DNA of 64,000 nt, from positions 558,001 through 622,000 of the forward strand of contig NZ_RCCP01000001.1 of assembly GCF_003664125.1 (NCBI RefSeq), written 5' to 3'. A program made the translations under genes and the position numbers. Source of the DNA: Planococcus citreus. GTDB lineage: Bacteria > Bacillota > Bacilli > Bacillales_A > Planococcaceae. The notes beneath the pieces are model-generated. The model was not told the origin of the DNA and did no database searches. It saw only the letters and a program-made list of their open reading frames with translations. This document shows, one piece after another, positions 31,667-41,799 of this stretch (the stretch's first letter is position 1; every line of letters starts with the position of its first letter).

Positions 31667-32878
31667 TCATAAAACAATCTGCTGGGCAGGCTCTTTAAGC
31701 GATACTTTGGCAACGCCCGTTTCTTCGGCAGCTTTTGAGACTGCTTCAGCGACCGCCTGTGCTACACGCGGGTCGAACGGCTTCGGTATCACATAATCTT
31801 CGTGAAGCTCATGGGTAGCGATCAACGCAGCGATCGCTTCGACTGCCGCGATTTTCATCGCGTCATTGATATCGCTCGCCTGTACATCAAGGGCACCCCG
31901 GAATAACCCCGGAAACGCCAGTACATTATTGACCTGGTTGGCGAAATCGGAACGCCCTGTCCCGATGACCCGCGCACCGGCTGATTTCGCAGCATGCGGC
32001 AAAATTTCCGGATTCGGGTTCGCCATCGCGAAGATGACTGGATCTTCGTTCATCGAACGGACCATGCTTTCCGTCAAAGCGCCTTCTGCCGATACGCCGA
32101 CAAAGACATCGGCACCGGCGATGACATCCGCGAGCTGGCCTTGCTCCATCTGGTAATTGCTCATCTCCGCAACTTCTGCCTTGAAAGGATTCATGCCGTT
32201 CTGGCGCCCTTTATAGATGGCACCTTTCGTATCGCACATGACGATATGGCCAAAACCGAACTTTGCAAGCAATTTGACGATGGCGATACCTGCTGCGCCG
32301 GCGCCATTCACGACCACTTTCACGTCTTCCACTTCCTTTTCGACCAACTTCAAGGAATTGATGAGGCCTGCCAAGGTCACAATTGCAGTGCCGTGCTGGT
32401 CATCATGGAATACAGGGATATTCATTTCCTGTTTCAAACGCTGCTCCACGATGAAGCAAGTCGGGGCGGCAATGTCTTCCAGATTGACGCCGCCGAAGCC
32501 CGGCTCGAGCAATTTGACGGTTCGGATGATTTCTTCGGCATCCGTTGTATCCAGGCAGATCGGGAATGCATCCACACCGGCAAATTCCTTGAACAATAAA
32601 GCTTTCCCTTCCATCACCGGGAGCGCCGCTTGCGGGCCGATATTGCCGAGCCCGAGCACGGCGGTGCCGTCAGTTATGACTGCAACCGTATTGCCTTTCA
32701 TCGTGTAGTCATGCACTTTGCTTGGATCGGCATGAATTTCACGGCACGGTGCCGCTACGCCGGGAGAGTAGGCGAGGCTCAAATCCCTCTCGTTTTCCAC
32801 AGCCACTTTTGAACGAATCTCCAATTTCCCTTGATGCCGTCTATGCAAGTCCAGCGAATCGTTTTTCAAATCGGTCAT
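31667..32878 (-). CDS. NAD(P)-dependent malic enzyme (YtsJ/MaeB-like)
   Basis: A 403-residue oxidative malate decarboxylase giving pyruvate. Visible: the catalytic YSPGVAAPCREI segment, metal-binding GVNLEDIAAP, HDDQHGTAIVTLAGL and the nucleotide fold VVVNGAGAAGIAIVKLL, then VFVGVSAEGAL. Length fits the short bacterial malic enzymes such as B. subtilis YtsJ. I used the ATG at 32878 (GGGAG 9 bases upstream). Monocistronic. Cofactor choice is not certain. Confidence 0.93.
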   Translation of the reverse strand: MTDLKNDSLDLHRRHQGKLEIRSKVAVENERDLSLAYSPGVAAPCREIHADPSKVHDYTMKGNTVAVITDGTAVLGLGNIGPQAALPVMEGKALLFKEFAGVDAFPICLDTTDAEEIIRTVKLLEPGFGGVNLEDIAAPTCFIVEQRLKQEMNIPVFHDDQHGTAIVTLAGLINSLKLVEKEVEDVKVVVNGAGAAGIAIVKLLAKFGFGHIVMCDTKGAIYKGRQNGMNPFKAEVAEMSNYQMEQGQLADVIAGADVFVGVSAEGALTESMVRSMNEDPVIFAMANPNPEILPHAAKSAGARVIGTGRSDFANQVNNVLAFPGLFRGALDVQASDINDAMKIAAVEAIAALIATHELHEDYVIPKPFDPRVAQAVAEAVSKAAEETGVAKVSLKEPAQQIVL

Positions 32879-33001
32879 TTGCCTCATCTCCCTTTTGATT
32901 ATAATTGTTTATTATATCGCCTTCACGTCAAATTGAAATACTTTTCTTATAATTCTGATTAATTTCAGACTTTAGGCTGATAGAGAAATGATGAGCCTAT
33001 A

Positions 33002-33937
33002 TCATTCTTTTTCCATATCCTGTTTAAGGAAGTGAATCAACGCTTCTTCCCGTTCAGCTTGCACAGCTCTCGATTGCGCTTCCGGCCACTCGTAGAAGCC
33101 GCTTCCTGTCTTGGTCCCAAGCTTGCCACTTTTCGCTAATTCACTCAGCGTGCGGCCCGGCTTTTGATCTGTCGACAGGTCCTCGAATAGATAATCCGAA
33201 ATCGCATAAAAAATATCCAAACCGCCGAGATCCGCCGTCTGCAGCGGACCGGTTACTGGCAAGCGCCTGCCGATGCCATAAGTGACGGCAGCATCGATAT
33301 CTTCTTTCGACGCCACCCCCGCATCCAGCAAAGCCTGTGCTTCACGAAACAAAGCGAATTGAAGCCGGTTTCCGATAAAGCCCGGGAGTTCTTTTTTCAA
33401 TAGTACAGCTTGCTTGTTCATCTGCTCGATGAGCGCTTTCGTTCGTTGCAAAGTTTGTTCACTGGTTTTCTCGCCGCCGACGATTTCCACGAGCGGGATT
33501 AAATGTGCCGGATTCCAGAAATGTGTCAACACGAAGCGTTCCGGATGTTTCATTCCTTCGGCAAGGGCAGTCGGCATCAACCCCGAGCTATTGCTGGCAA
33601 TGATAATATCGTTTGCGATCAAGCCCTCCAACTGCTGGTAGATTTGATGCTTCAACCCTATATTTTCAGGTACAGCCTCTATGATGAATTCTGCATTTTC
33701 CACCGCTTTTTCCAATGAACTCGTGAAGGCCACACGCTCCGCTATCTCCTTGGCTTGTTCATTGTCGATCAGTTCATTGTCTGCCATCAGGCGCAGTTTT
33801 ATTTCAAACCCTTTTTGCGCAGTTTCCAGATCTCGGGCGTCCACTCCGAATATACTTACTGACTGGCCGCTCCATGCCGCTGACAATGCAATTGAATGCC
33901 CCATTGTTCCAGCACCGATAATCGTGATATTTCCCAT
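33002..33937 (-). CDS. 3-hydroxyacyl-CoA dehydrogenase family protein
   Basis: A 311-residue NAD-dependent dehydrogenase. The N-terminal Rossmann motif is IIGAGTMGHSIA, and the catalytic His is in THFWNPAHLIPLVEIV. SNSSGLMPT and GFIGNRLQFALFREA follow, and the C-terminal domain ends with GTKTGSGFYEW. The single-domain layout resembles lambda-crystallin/L-gulonate, L-carnitine or hydroxybutyryl-CoA dehydrogenases. It sits alone between malic enzyme and a lipoprotein gene. Substrate uncertain. Confidence 0.88.
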   Translation of the reverse strand: MGNITIIGAGTMGHSIALSAAWSGQSVSIFGVDARDLETAQKGFEIKLRLMADNELIDNEQAKEIAERVAFTSSLEKAVENAEFIIEAVPENIGLKHQIYQQLEGLIANDIIIASNSSGLMPTALAEGMKHPERFVLTHFWNPAHLIPLVEIVGGEKTSEQTLQRTKALIEQMNKQAVLLKKELPGFIGNRLQFALFREAQALLDAGVASKEDIDAAVTYGIGRRLPVTGPLQTADLGGLDIFYAISDYLFEDLSTDQKPGRTLSELAKSGKLGTKTGSGFYEWPEAQSRAVQAEREEALIHFLKQDMEKE

Positions 33938-33983
33938 CGTGTCCCTCTCCTTTAGCTAGTAATGATACGCCCATTATACAGCG

Positions 33984-34012
33984 AAAAAGCCCGCTAAATC
34001 AGCGGGCTTTTC
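33984..34012 (-). terminator. Terminator of the lipoprotein gene
   Basis: AAAAGCCCGCT / AGCGGGCTTTT stem with a 5-base loop. Confidence 0.9.
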
Positions 34013-34027
34013 AATGAAATCGCCTGT

Positions 34028-34759
34028 CTACTTCTTTTCTTCGGCAAGTTCGATCGAGGCGAGTGTAGATGTGATCGCCATTTCATCGGAGTCATCGGCA
34101 TTTGCACGGAATTCACGTTTCACTTCTCCGTAACCCTCCACGAAATAATTGCGGTTGATCGAACCGTCCTCTGTCATTGATTCAAGCACGAAAACATCAT
34201 CAAAATTTTGATATGGCGTCTCTAAGCTTGTGCCAGTTTCCACCACAGTCGCGTCACCGATTTCCTGGCCTTCTTCGATCGGAAATTCCAGGTAAGTCGA
34301 AATCACTTCCAAGGCTTCCAATTCTTCGAAGCTTGCCGTGTAGTCATCGTAAAACTCGCCTTCCTGTTTAACGAGCTCGATGCGATCGTCATGCAGTCGG
34401 AAGACTTTGAGAACGACGGTTCCGCCATTATCTTCATACGTTGCGACATGGTTCGCTTCCATGTAATCGGTTTTCAGCGTAAATTCGGCAAATTCATTTC
34501 CGTATCCTTCGAATCTGGCAATCGACCCATCTTCAAGGAAATAATCATATGGATCGACGGCTGCCTGGCCCCCGTCATGGCTGTCGCCGCTCGTGCCTTC
34601 AGCTGGCGTTTCCTCCTGTTCTGCTTCTGTCGCCTCATCTTGGGTTGCTTCTTCCTGCACTGTATCTTCTTCAGGTTCCTCTGTTACCGTATCCTGTGTT
34701 CCGCAGCCAGCCACTGTAAGCATCAGTGCCACCCCTCCAAAACCAAGCCAATATTTCAT
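34028..34759 (-). CDS. Lipoprotein of unknown function
   Basis: A 243-residue lipoprotein. The signal peptide ends in the lipobox LTVAGC (Cys about residue 19), followed by an acidic Glu/Thr-rich linker of about 45 residues and a folded domain (about 65-235) with YDYFLEDGSIARFEGYGNE and repeated beta-strand patterns. I used the ATG at 34759 (GGAGGAG upstream; the preceding TTG is less likely). It has its own terminator. No family recognised; the location is the outer face of the membrane. Confidence 0.8.
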   Translation of the reverse strand: MKYWLGFGGVALMLTVAGCGTQDTVTEEPEEDTVQEEATQDEATEAEQEETPAEGTSGDSHDGGQAAVDPYDYFLEDGSIARFEGYGNEFAEFTLKTDYMEANHVATYEDNGGTVVLKVFRLHDDRIELVKQEGEFYDDYTASFEELEALEVISTYLEFPIEEGQEIGDATVVETGTSLETPYQNFDDVFVLESMTEDGSINRNYFVEGYGEVKREFRANADDSDEMAITSTLASIELAEEKK

Positions 34760-34868
34760 CAACTCTCCTCCTTTTTTTAAATATTACGGCTAACAACCTG
34801 ATGATAAATCGAATATTCAGTCATTTATTAACGGAATTGATTCGAAATTCCTGCGCGCCTCCAGCTAA

Positions 34869-35198
34869 TCAAAGATGGAGTGAATCGTGATAAATGGGCT
34901 TTAGATGGATATCGTATTCTTTCCGCACTTCGTTTAAATCGTAAATATGCCCTCGAAATTCCGGGTCTTCAAGTTTCTCGATCTGTTCATGCACTAGATC
35001 CGCAAAATAAACCCCCACGGCTACGCCTTTTGGGTATTTACGCTTCACTTCTGCCACAAATTCGTCTGTAAGCTCTTGGTTGAAAGCATGATAAAGCGCC
35101 GCATTCACCACTGTCAAGGAATCTTTCGTCGCGTAGGAGACGACATAATAATTGCCATATTCGTCCTTCAAAAGATCGCGTTCGGCTTCTATATTCAT
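34869..35198 (-). CDS. Hypothetical protein
   Basis: A 109-residue soluble protein with mixed alpha-beta composition (EYGNYYVVSYATKDSLTVVN, VAVGVYFADLVHEQI). The ATG follows GAGGAG. I do not recognise the family; the spacing to its neighbours suggests it stands alone. No motif suggests a reaction. Confidence 0.65.
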   Translation of the reverse strand: MNIEAERDLLKDEYGNYYVVSYATKDSLTVVNAALYHAFNQELTDEFVAEVKRKYPKGVAVGVYFADLVHEQIEKLEDPEFRGHIYDLNEVRKEYDIHLKPIYHDSLHL

Positions 35199-35275
35199 TC
35201 TCTTCTCCTCCTTTTAACACTATTACTTGTCCATACCCTCAGCGAGCTTGGGGAAAACAGGTTTCCGGGTCCATA

Positions 35276-35318
35276 AAAAATCACCTGTACGCCTCTTTTA
35301 GGCACACAGGTGATTTCC
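35276..35318 (-). terminator. Terminator of the YeiH-like transporter gene
   Basis: AAATCACCTGT / ACAGGTGATTT stem with an inner GCC/GGC pair, directly after the transporter stop. Confidence 0.88.
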
Positions 35319-35320
35319 AA

Positions 35321-36469
35321 TCAATACGCCAGCTGCACCAAATCGCCGAATAGCGAAATGAGCAATAAACTGACCGCCCCGACAGAGATGGCCGCGATCA
35401 AGCCGATGTAAAACGGCTTCAATCCCATCCCGCGGAATATTTTCAAGTTGGTCGATAACCCGACGCCTGCCATTGCGAGGCCAAGCATATAGGTAGATCC
35501 GAACGAACTCCAAAAGCTGTAGAATTCTTCCCAGCCCGAGGCGCTGAAAATGCCGAACGCCTGCCCGCCTGAAGCGAGCGTAGCATCTCCAACCGTGCGT
35601 AGAAACGACAGCAGAAGAAACCCTAGAATGAAGAACGGAAACAATTTATACCATTTCGGCATGGGGTTCCCGTCCTGCCCCTCGCTCCGGAAGAACAAAT
35701 ACGCGATCAGCGGAATCACGGCAATGATGAACAGATTGCGCGTCAACTTCGTGATGGTCGCCACGTCAAGCGCCAGTGTCGAGCCGTACATTTGCTCATA
35801 CATCAACGCAGCACCGGTTACTTGCGCAGTGTCGTGTATGGCGGTGCCAAGGAACAACCCGGCTTTGATCGGCTCATCTGCAAAAAAGAAATGGGCAAGG
35901 TATGGATAGAACAACATGCCCAATAGCCCGAAAACCGTAATATTGGCGATGGCGTACGAAATTTCGTTCTCTTTTGCGCGGATTACCGGTGCTGTCGCCA
36001 TAATGGCGGTTACGCCGCATATGCCCGTGCCATTTGCGATCAATGCGCCAAGCCGGTTGGACTGCCCAAATAGTTTCGTAAAAAACAAAGTGACGCTGAT
36101 TCCTACTGTGATACAGGCTATGATGAGCGGCATGCCCCACGCCCCGAGCGTCAAAGCTTCCGTCAAACTCAAGCGCAAACCGAGCAGGATAATGCCTGCC
36201 CGCAAGGCGTATTTGACTGAAAAACCGACGCCGCTAATGAAGATCTCCGGTAAGCCTACTGTGTTACGGATGATGATCCCCACCAGGATCGCCACAAAAA
36301 TCCCTGACACCGGGCTTTTTCCGCCTTCCGGCAATAGCCCGGCCGCCCCGAGTGCCGCGCCGATTAAATCCGCCCCATAAATTCCTGACCATATAACCAA
36401 CAAACAAAGGGCCAGGCCTGGAAGCAGCCTGACCATTCGCTGATTTTTCGTGTTTTCACTCACACTCAT
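35321..36469 (-). CDS. YeiH family (UPF0324) membrane transporter
   Basis: A 382-residue protein with about ten membrane segments and the YeiH signatures GTGICGVTAIMATAPVI and IHDTAQVTGAA. The family is annotated as putative sulfate exporter, with thin experimental support. The ATG at 36469 is only 3 bases from AAGGAG; the GTG two codons later (36463) has better spacing. It lies 71 bases after the DegT gene with no clear terminator between, so it may be read from the polysaccharide operon. Confidence 0.87.
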   Translation of the reverse strand: MSVSENTKNQRMVRLLPGLALCLLVIWSGIYGADLIGAALGAAGLLPEGGKSPVSGIFVAILVGIIIRNTVGLPEIFISGVGFSVKYALRAGIILLGLRLSLTEALTLGAWGMPLIIACITVGISVTLFFTKLFGQSNRLGALIANGTGICGVTAIMATAPVIRAKENEISYAIANITVFGLLGMLFYPYLAHFFFADEPIKAGLFLGTAIHDTAQVTGAALMYEQMYGSTLALDVATITKLTRNLFIIAVIPLIAYLFFRSEGQDGNPMPKWYKLFPFFILGFLLLSFLRTVGDATLASGGQAFGIFSASGWEEFYSFWSSFGSTYMLGLAMAGVGLSTNLKIFRGMGLKPFYIGLIAAISVGAVSLLLISLFGDLVQLAY

Positions 36470-36540
36470 CTGCTCCTTGCGAACCGTCTTTTGATTTCGT
36501 ACTAATCGTACCACCAAAATGCGGCTCCGTCTAAGGGCGT

Positions 36541-37746
36541 TTAAGCTAAGATTTCTTCAAGCAGCCCGATGATGCGTTGTTGCTGCTCTGGTTGCAAATC
36601 AGATCCTGAAGGCAGGCAAAGCCCTTCCGCAAATAATTTTTCGCTGACAGCCGTTTTGCCATGCGGATTATGCGAATAGAATTTGCAGCCCGCAAACAAT
36701 GGCTGCAGATGAAGCGGCTTCCATACACGGCGCGATTCGATATTTTCCGATTCCAGCCATTCACGGATATAATCCGGCGACCGGTCGGTTCTAGCGGGGT
36801 CAAGCAGCATGACTGTCAACCAGCGGTTCGAACGGGTACCTTCAAGTTCGGGCTGGAATTTCACCGCTTCATGCTTGCCGAGCGCAGAAACATAGCGGCC
36901 GAAGACAGCTCGGCGGGCCGAGACGCGCAGTTCGATTGCCTCAAGTTGGGCACGCCCGACGCCTGCCAGCACATTGCTCATCCGGTAATTATATCCGACA
37001 CGGCTATGTTCATAAAATGGGGCGTTATCTTTCGCCTGGGAAGCGAGAAACCGTGCTTGCGCCACTCCTTTTCTGTCATTTGACACTAACATGCCGCCTC
37101 CGGACGTCGTAATGATCTTATTGCCATTGAATGAATAAATTCCGTATGTTCCGAGACTTCCCGTTTTCTTGCCTTTATAAGTGGAACCAAGCGATTCCGC
37201 TGCATCTTCGATGATGGGCACCCCGTAATGATTACAAAGGGCAAGAAGTTCATCCATGCGGGCGCTTTGTCCATATATATGTACAATAATCACCGCTTTT
37301 GGAAGTTTGCCCTCTTGTTCTGCAGCCGCGAATGCTTTCTGCAGCGCCCAGGGAGACATATTCCACGTTTCTTCTTCTGAATCGATAAAGACAGGTTCCG
37401 CCCCAGCGTAGAGAATCGGATTGGCACTCGCCACAAACGTCAAACTGGAACAGAAAACACGGTCTCCTTTACCGATGCCCAATAGTTGTAAAGCCAAATG
37501 GATTGCGGCAGTCCCTGAAGATAAAGCAGCCGCTGCCTGAGTCGTGGCATACGCCGCTATTTCTGCTTCGAACTGATTGACATTCGCCCCCATCGGCGCA
37601 ATCCAATTGGACTCGAACGCCTCGCTGATATACTTCTGCTCATTTCCCGTCATGTGCGGGGCAGAAAGAAAAATCCTATCACCTGTTTCTTTAACCGGAA
37701 CCGGAAAGGGCACAACCGATGTTCCTGCATCCTGTCGAATGTTCAT
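36541..37746 (-). CDS. DegT/DnrJ/EryC1/StrS aminotransferase
   Basis: A 401-residue PLP-dependent sugar aminotransferase. The PLP Lys is in YSFNGNKIITTSGGGMLV, with ALSSGTAAIHLALQLLG, IIEDAAESLGSTYKGKKTG and YRMSNVLAGVGRAQLE. It makes an amino sugar from a 4-keto nucleotide sugar, a natural partner of the dehydratase at 39205 (UDP-4-amino-sugar synthesis). The ATG at 37746 follows AGGAGG at 9 bases; upstream in-frame codons are not needed. Confidence 0.92.
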   Translation of the reverse strand: MNIRQDAGTSVVPFPVPVKETGDRIFLSAPHMTGNEQKYISEAFESNWIAPMGANVNQFEAEIAAYATTQAAAALSSGTAAIHLALQLLGIGKGDRVFCSSLTFVASANPILYAGAEPVFIDSEEETWNMSPWALQKAFAAAEQEGKLPKAVIIVHIYGQSARMDELLALCNHYGVPIIEDAAESLGSTYKGKKTGSLGTYGIYSFNGNKIITTSGGGMLVSNDRKGVAQARFLASQAKDNAPFYEHSRVGYNYRMSNVLAGVGRAQLEAIELRVSARRAVFGRYVSALGKHEAVKFQPELEGTRSNRWLTVMLLDPARTDRSPDYIREWLESENIESRRVWKPLHLQPLFAGCKFYSHNPHGKTAVSEKLFAEGLCLPSGSDLQPEQQQRIIGLLEEILA

Positions 37747-37778
37747 GTACAACAGCCTCCTCTTCTTTCTTCGCACGT

Positions 37779-39167
37779 TCAGTCCGTGCTGTAATCACTT
37801 TGGCAAGTTCGCGGGAATTGCAAATTATTGATAATCAAGCCGGCAGGACCGGTTTCTTCCGACAGGCCATTCGAGCGGCCTTTCACCGTAAAAATCATAT
37901 CCTCACCGAATATAACTTCCATTTCCTGGATAATATCTTGTTCAAGTTGCGGAGGAACGAAATCGGTTCCACTGAGCCATATTTCAATCGCATCCAGAGA
38001 GTTCTGGACGAACTGCATGGAAGGCGCAGCTTGCTGGAATTTCCCTTGCACCGTGGCTAAATACAAACTTGTCACCTTGCCTCTGCTCCTCGATTGCAAA
38101 AAGCCAGATATTGGCTTGAACGGCTTGCGGACTACCGGATGCACACTGCCGCATGGACATGCACAATGCACCGGCATCCACTGTTCTTGAATCTTCAGCC
38201 GGATCAGCGGCGTCCCTTTTGTATGGAAGCGGGTCAAGAGAACTTCGCCTTTGTCGGTAAACTCCAACACCCCTGTCCGCATATTGAAGTGCAGATTCCC
38301 GACAGCACATTCAGAAAGAAATGGGGAACGTTCGGTTGCCATGCTCCACCTGCGGACAGGGCAACCAAACGCGCTTTCGATCTCCAATCGTTCGCTTTCA
38401 GACAATATTCCCGTTTCCACAAAAACGGCCACAGCTTGAAAATCCAATAGAAGCCGGTGATCGTTGATGAAACGGGCTATCGTTACGATCGATTCAAATA
38501 AACCATCGATGAAATCAGGACCGAAATCATTCAAGTTGCGGACCACAGCTGAAAGATAAGGCTCCGTGCAATGATGGGCTGAATATAGGCGCTGGTTGAG
38601 ATAGTAAATATCACGCCAGAACGCACCTTCTTTCTGGCCGATAGGAACAAAATCCCCACGGTAGAATGTCGCACGCTTCATGTCCAGGTTGATTGCCCCA
38701 TGCTGCTTCTTGAAATGGTCCATTGCTGCGGTTTGTTTTTGCAGATCCAAATTGTTCAGCCATAAACGTGGTAATTGGCCTGGTTCTGAGATTTCAGGTT
38801 CCGCCCTTTTCTTGCGGCCGTTTTGCGTACGGATTTCATCAATCCGCTCATTAAAAAGCTCCTCTTCGATAACCGGAAGCTGTCTTAAATCACTGGCAAC
38901 TCGGATATCAGCCAAGTCCTCCCCATAAAAATCCCGGTAAAATGCACTATGCTCAGCAGCATGGCGGAGAAGCGAGCGAAGTTCCTGGTCTTGATACCGC
39001 TCCTCTGATTGCCGGTCATTCTCGTCCATGCCCGAAAGTTGATGAAGAAAGCGATAATAGCCCATGCCATACCTTTTACGTGAATTGGCATATTCACGTA
39101 AACTGAGCAACAGACTTTGGAGGTAGACGGGAGAATTCCCATACAGTTCCGTTGATAGCAGCTTCAC
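37779..39167 (-). CDS. CapK/PaaK-like adenylate-forming protein, degenerate
   Basis: A 462-residue protein resembling the CapK branch of phenylacetate-CoA ligase-like enzymes found in capsule loci: RSLLRHAAEHSAFYRDFYGED near the N-terminus and a C-terminal HPVVRK...TVKGRSNG region. The usual AMP-binding loop (S-S/G-TTG-P) is missing; the corresponding place reads EISEPGQLPRLW. Adenylation is therefore doubtful. The start is GTG after a GGGGGGAT stretch. It sits between the dehydratase and the aminotransferase genes. Confidence 0.78.
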   Translation of the reverse strand: MKLLSTELYGNSPVYLQSLLLSLREYANSRKRYGMGYYRFLHQLSGMDENDRQSEERYQDQELRSLLRHAAEHSAFYRDFYGEDLADIRVASDLRQLPVIEEELFNERIDEIRTQNGRKKRAEPEISEPGQLPRLWLNNLDLQKQTAAMDHFKKQHGAINLDMKRATFYRGDFVPIGQKEGAFWRDIYYLNQRLYSAHHCTEPYLSAVVRNLNDFGPDFIDGLFESIVTIARFINDHRLLLDFQAVAVFVETGILSESERLEIESAFGCPVRRWSMATERSPFLSECAVGNLHFNMRTGVLEFTDKGEVLLTRFHTKGTPLIRLKIQEQWMPVHCACPCGSVHPVVRKPFKPISGFLQSRSRGKVTSLYLATVQGKFQQAAPSMQFVQNSLDAIEIWLSGTDFVPPQLEQDIIQEMEVIFGEDMIFTVKGRSNGLSEETGPAGLIINNLQFPRTCQSDYSTD

Positions 39168-39204
39168 TTTGCATCCCCCCTGCGCTTCTAGGCAGAAACT
39201 GTAA

Positions 39205-41064
39205 TCAGGCCAATCCCCCTTCGATCTTCCATTGTTCTTTCCAAGCTGTTTCTTTTACCTTGTCTTCTTTCGGGCGATTCGCGAGTTTCAACAAAGTGTC
39301 GCGGATTTCCTGTTCTTCCATTTCAGGAAGCTTCTTCAAAATCCGGCTAATTTCCACTTGGCTGATCGGTGTGGCTTTGCCGATATGGATTTTCGCAAAC
39401 ACTTTTTCCGATTGGATTTCACTCGGATCCAGCAATTCCTCATAGAGTTTTTCACCCGGCCGCATGCCCGTGTACTTGATTTGAATCTCATCCTCTTCAA
39501 AGCCGGACAAACGGATCATGTTGCGGGCTAAGTCGACGATTTTCACTGGTTCTCCCATGTCCAGCACAAACACTTCACCGCCGGATGCGAGCATGCCTGC
39601 CTGGATCACCAGGCGGGAAGCTTCCGGAATCGTCATGAAATAGCGGGTCATTTTCGGATCAGTGATAGTGACCGGGCCGCCTTTCGCGATTTGTTCACGG
39701 AACAGCGGCACGACACTTCCTCTAGAGCCGAGTACATTGCCGAATCGCACTGCGGCGAATGTCGTATCAGAAGAAACCGCTAAATTCTGGACGATCATTT
39801 CCGCAAATCGTTTAGAAGCTCCCATGATATTCGGGGGATTGACGGCTTTATCGGTAGAAATCATGACGAAATTGCCGACGCCGTGGCGATCTGCCGCTTC
39901 TGCCACATTCTTTGTCCCGAAAATGTTGTTCTTCACCGCTTCAAGCGGATTCGCTTCCATTAATGGCACATGCTTATGGGCTGCGGCGTGATAAATGATA
40001 TCCGGCTTGAATTTACCGACCATTTCAAAAATCCGTTCACGGTCCTGGATATCCGCAATGATCGGGACAATATCGATTTCTTGCGGCACTTTTGCACGCA
40101 ACTCACGGTCGATCGTGTAAATCGAGTTTTCGCCATGGCCAAGCAAAAGGAGGCGCGCCGGTTTGAAAACACTGATCTGGCGGCATATCTCTGAACCGAT
40201 TGATCCACCGGCGCCAGTGACCATAATGCTCTTTCCTGCGATTTTTTCAGTCAATGCTTCCATATCCAGGCGAACCTCTTCGCGGCCAAGAAGATCCTCG
40301 ATTTTCACGTCACGGATATCACTGACTTTGACTTTGCCGACCATCAGATCTTCAATTCGCGGAATCGTCTGTACTTTAAGTCCGGTTTCAATGCACAGTG
40401 TTGTCACTTCAGCCATTTCCCTCTTCGACAGCGAGGGAATGGCAATGACAATCTGGTCAATCTCGTTGTGTGCGGCCAAACGCGGAATTTCAGAAATCGG
40501 CCCCGCCACTCCTAATCCAAATATCTCCAGACCCCATTTTGTCCGGTCATCATCAATGAAAAGAATCGGCTTTCGTCCCCATTGCGGATTCTGCTTCATC
40601 TGCCGGACAATCATGCGCCCAGCTTCACCCGCACCGACAACAATCGTGCGGCTTAATTGCCCTTCACCTTTACGCGGCTCGCGCTCATGATACAAGCGGA
40701 ATGAAAAACGCGATGCCCCGAGGAATAGAATGAGGAACATCCATGTCAGCGCTAGGATCCGGACAAACACCCCGCCGGTCTGGATATACTGCATCACTGT
40801 CGCGACGAACATCGTCAAAGTGACCGCTTTAACGATCGACTTCAGCTCGTGGACTGAAGCGTATGCCCACACTTTTCGGTATAGCCCGTAATGCCAGGCA
40901 AAGGAATGATGGGCAATGAACAATGTAATTGTCATCAGCAATAGCAGGCGGTTTGACATGATGTTGTCGAACGGCAGCAAAAACAAATAACAGAGATACG
41001 TTGCTGAGAGGATGATCAGCGAGTCGATTATGAACAATGAAGTATAGCGTTTAGTAATCGTCAT
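39205..41064 (-). CDS. Membrane-linked nucleotide-sugar 4,6-dehydratase/epimerase (PglF/CapD-like)
   Basis: A 619-residue enzyme. Four N-terminal membrane segments (about residues 8-110) precede a CoA-binding-like Rossmann domain (TIVVGAGEAGRMI, about 140-240) and an extended SDR catalytic domain (MVTGAGGSIGSEICRQI from about 280). The catalytic triplet region reads STDKAVNP (T-D-K type of long SDRs) and is followed by MGASKRFAE. It likely makes UDP-4-keto-6-deoxy sugar for a surface polysaccharide. The ATG follows GGAGC. Confidence 0.92.
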   Translation of the reverse strand: MTITKRYTSLFIIDSLIILSATYLCYLFLLPFDNIMSNRLLLLMTITLFIAHHSFAWHYGLYRKVWAYASVHELKSIVKAVTLTMFVATVMQYIQTGGVFVRILALTWMFLILFLGASRFSFRLYHEREPRKGEGQLSRTIVVGAGEAGRMIVRQMKQNPQWGRKPILFIDDDRTKWGLEIFGLGVAGPISEIPRLAAHNEIDQIVIAIPSLSKREMAEVTTLCIETGLKVQTIPRIEDLMVGKVKVSDIRDVKIEDLLGREEVRLDMEALTEKIAGKSIMVTGAGGSIGSEICRQISVFKPARLLLLGHGENSIYTIDRELRAKVPQEIDIVPIIADIQDRERIFEMVGKFKPDIIYHAAAHKHVPLMEANPLEAVKNNIFGTKNVAEAADRHGVGNFVMISTDKAVNPPNIMGASKRFAEMIVQNLAVSSDTTFAAVRFGNVLGSRGSVVPLFREQIAKGGPVTITDPKMTRYFMTIPEASRLVIQAGMLASGGEVFVLDMGEPVKIVDLARNMIRLSGFEEDEIQIKYTGMRPGEKLYEELLDPSEIQSEKVFAKIHIGKATPISQVEISRILKKLPEMEEQEIRDTLLKLANRPKEDKVKETAWKEQWKIEGGLA

Positions 41065-41100
41065 GTCATTAGCTCCTTCACCTCGCGCAGGTACCCCTTA

Positions 41101-41799
41101 TTAGTTGTAGTCATGGCTGTAATAATGGTCCTTGCTGAGTTTGTAATTATTCATCACGACTCCAACGATATAAGCTTTGGAAGTCGCTAGGCTGTCGCGC
41201 GCCTTGATTGCGCTTTGCTTTTCGGTTTTTCCAGTATTGACGACGAGCACCGTGCCATCGCATTTATTCGCCAGGATCTTGGAATCCGTCACCGATAGGA
41301 TCGGCGGCGAATCGAAGATGATCAAATCGTAGCGTTCCTTCATCTCAACGACCAATCGATCCAGCATCGGTGAATCCAGTAGTTCTGCCGGATTGTGCGG
41401 AATCTGCCCTGATGTCAGCAGTTCCAGGCCACGGATGCCGCTATCGCGCACACTTTGCTCAAGCTCCCCTTTGCCGACCAATAAATTCGACAAGCCGATA
41501 TGATTGTTCAAATTGAAGGTATGATGCAAAGTCGGTTTCCGCATATCCGCATCGACGAGCAGCACTTTTTTTCCGGATTCCGCAAAGACGACGGCCATAT
41601 TGGCTGAAGTCGTCGATTTCCCTTCCTCTTTCGAAGCGGAAGTGAACAATAAAGTCTTCATTTCGTTTCCTGGCAAGGAAAAGTTGATGGTCGTGCGGAT
41701 CGTACGGTATTGTTCGCTGATCACCGAATTCGGCTTAATACGTGCTACCAACTTTCGGGCGAGCGGCCGTTTTGACGCTGTCTGGTTCAACATTCTCAT
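41101..41799 (-). CDS. Tyrosine-protein kinase (CpsD/CapB/YwqD family)
   Basis: A 232-residue bacterial tyrosine kinase. Walker A is SKEEGKST, Walker A' VLLVDADMRKPTLH, Walker B LIIFDSPP, and a C-terminal autophosphorylation cluster reads HYYSHDYN. It controls polysaccharide chain export with its membrane adaptor (next gene), with which it overlaps by 65 bases. No CpsB/YwqE phosphatase gene is seen in the window. Confidence 0.93.
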   Translation of the reverse strand: MRMLNQTASKRPLARKLVARIKPNSVISEQYRTIRTTINFSLPGNEMKTLLFTSASKEEGKSTTSANMAVVFAESGKKVLLVDADMRKPTLHHTFNLNNHIGLSNLLVGKGELEQSVRDSGIRGLELLTSGQIPHNPAELLDSPMLDRLVVEMKERYDLIIFDSPPILSVTDSKILANKCDGTVLVVNTGKTEKQSAIKARDSLATSKAYIVGVVMNNYKLSKDHYYSHDYN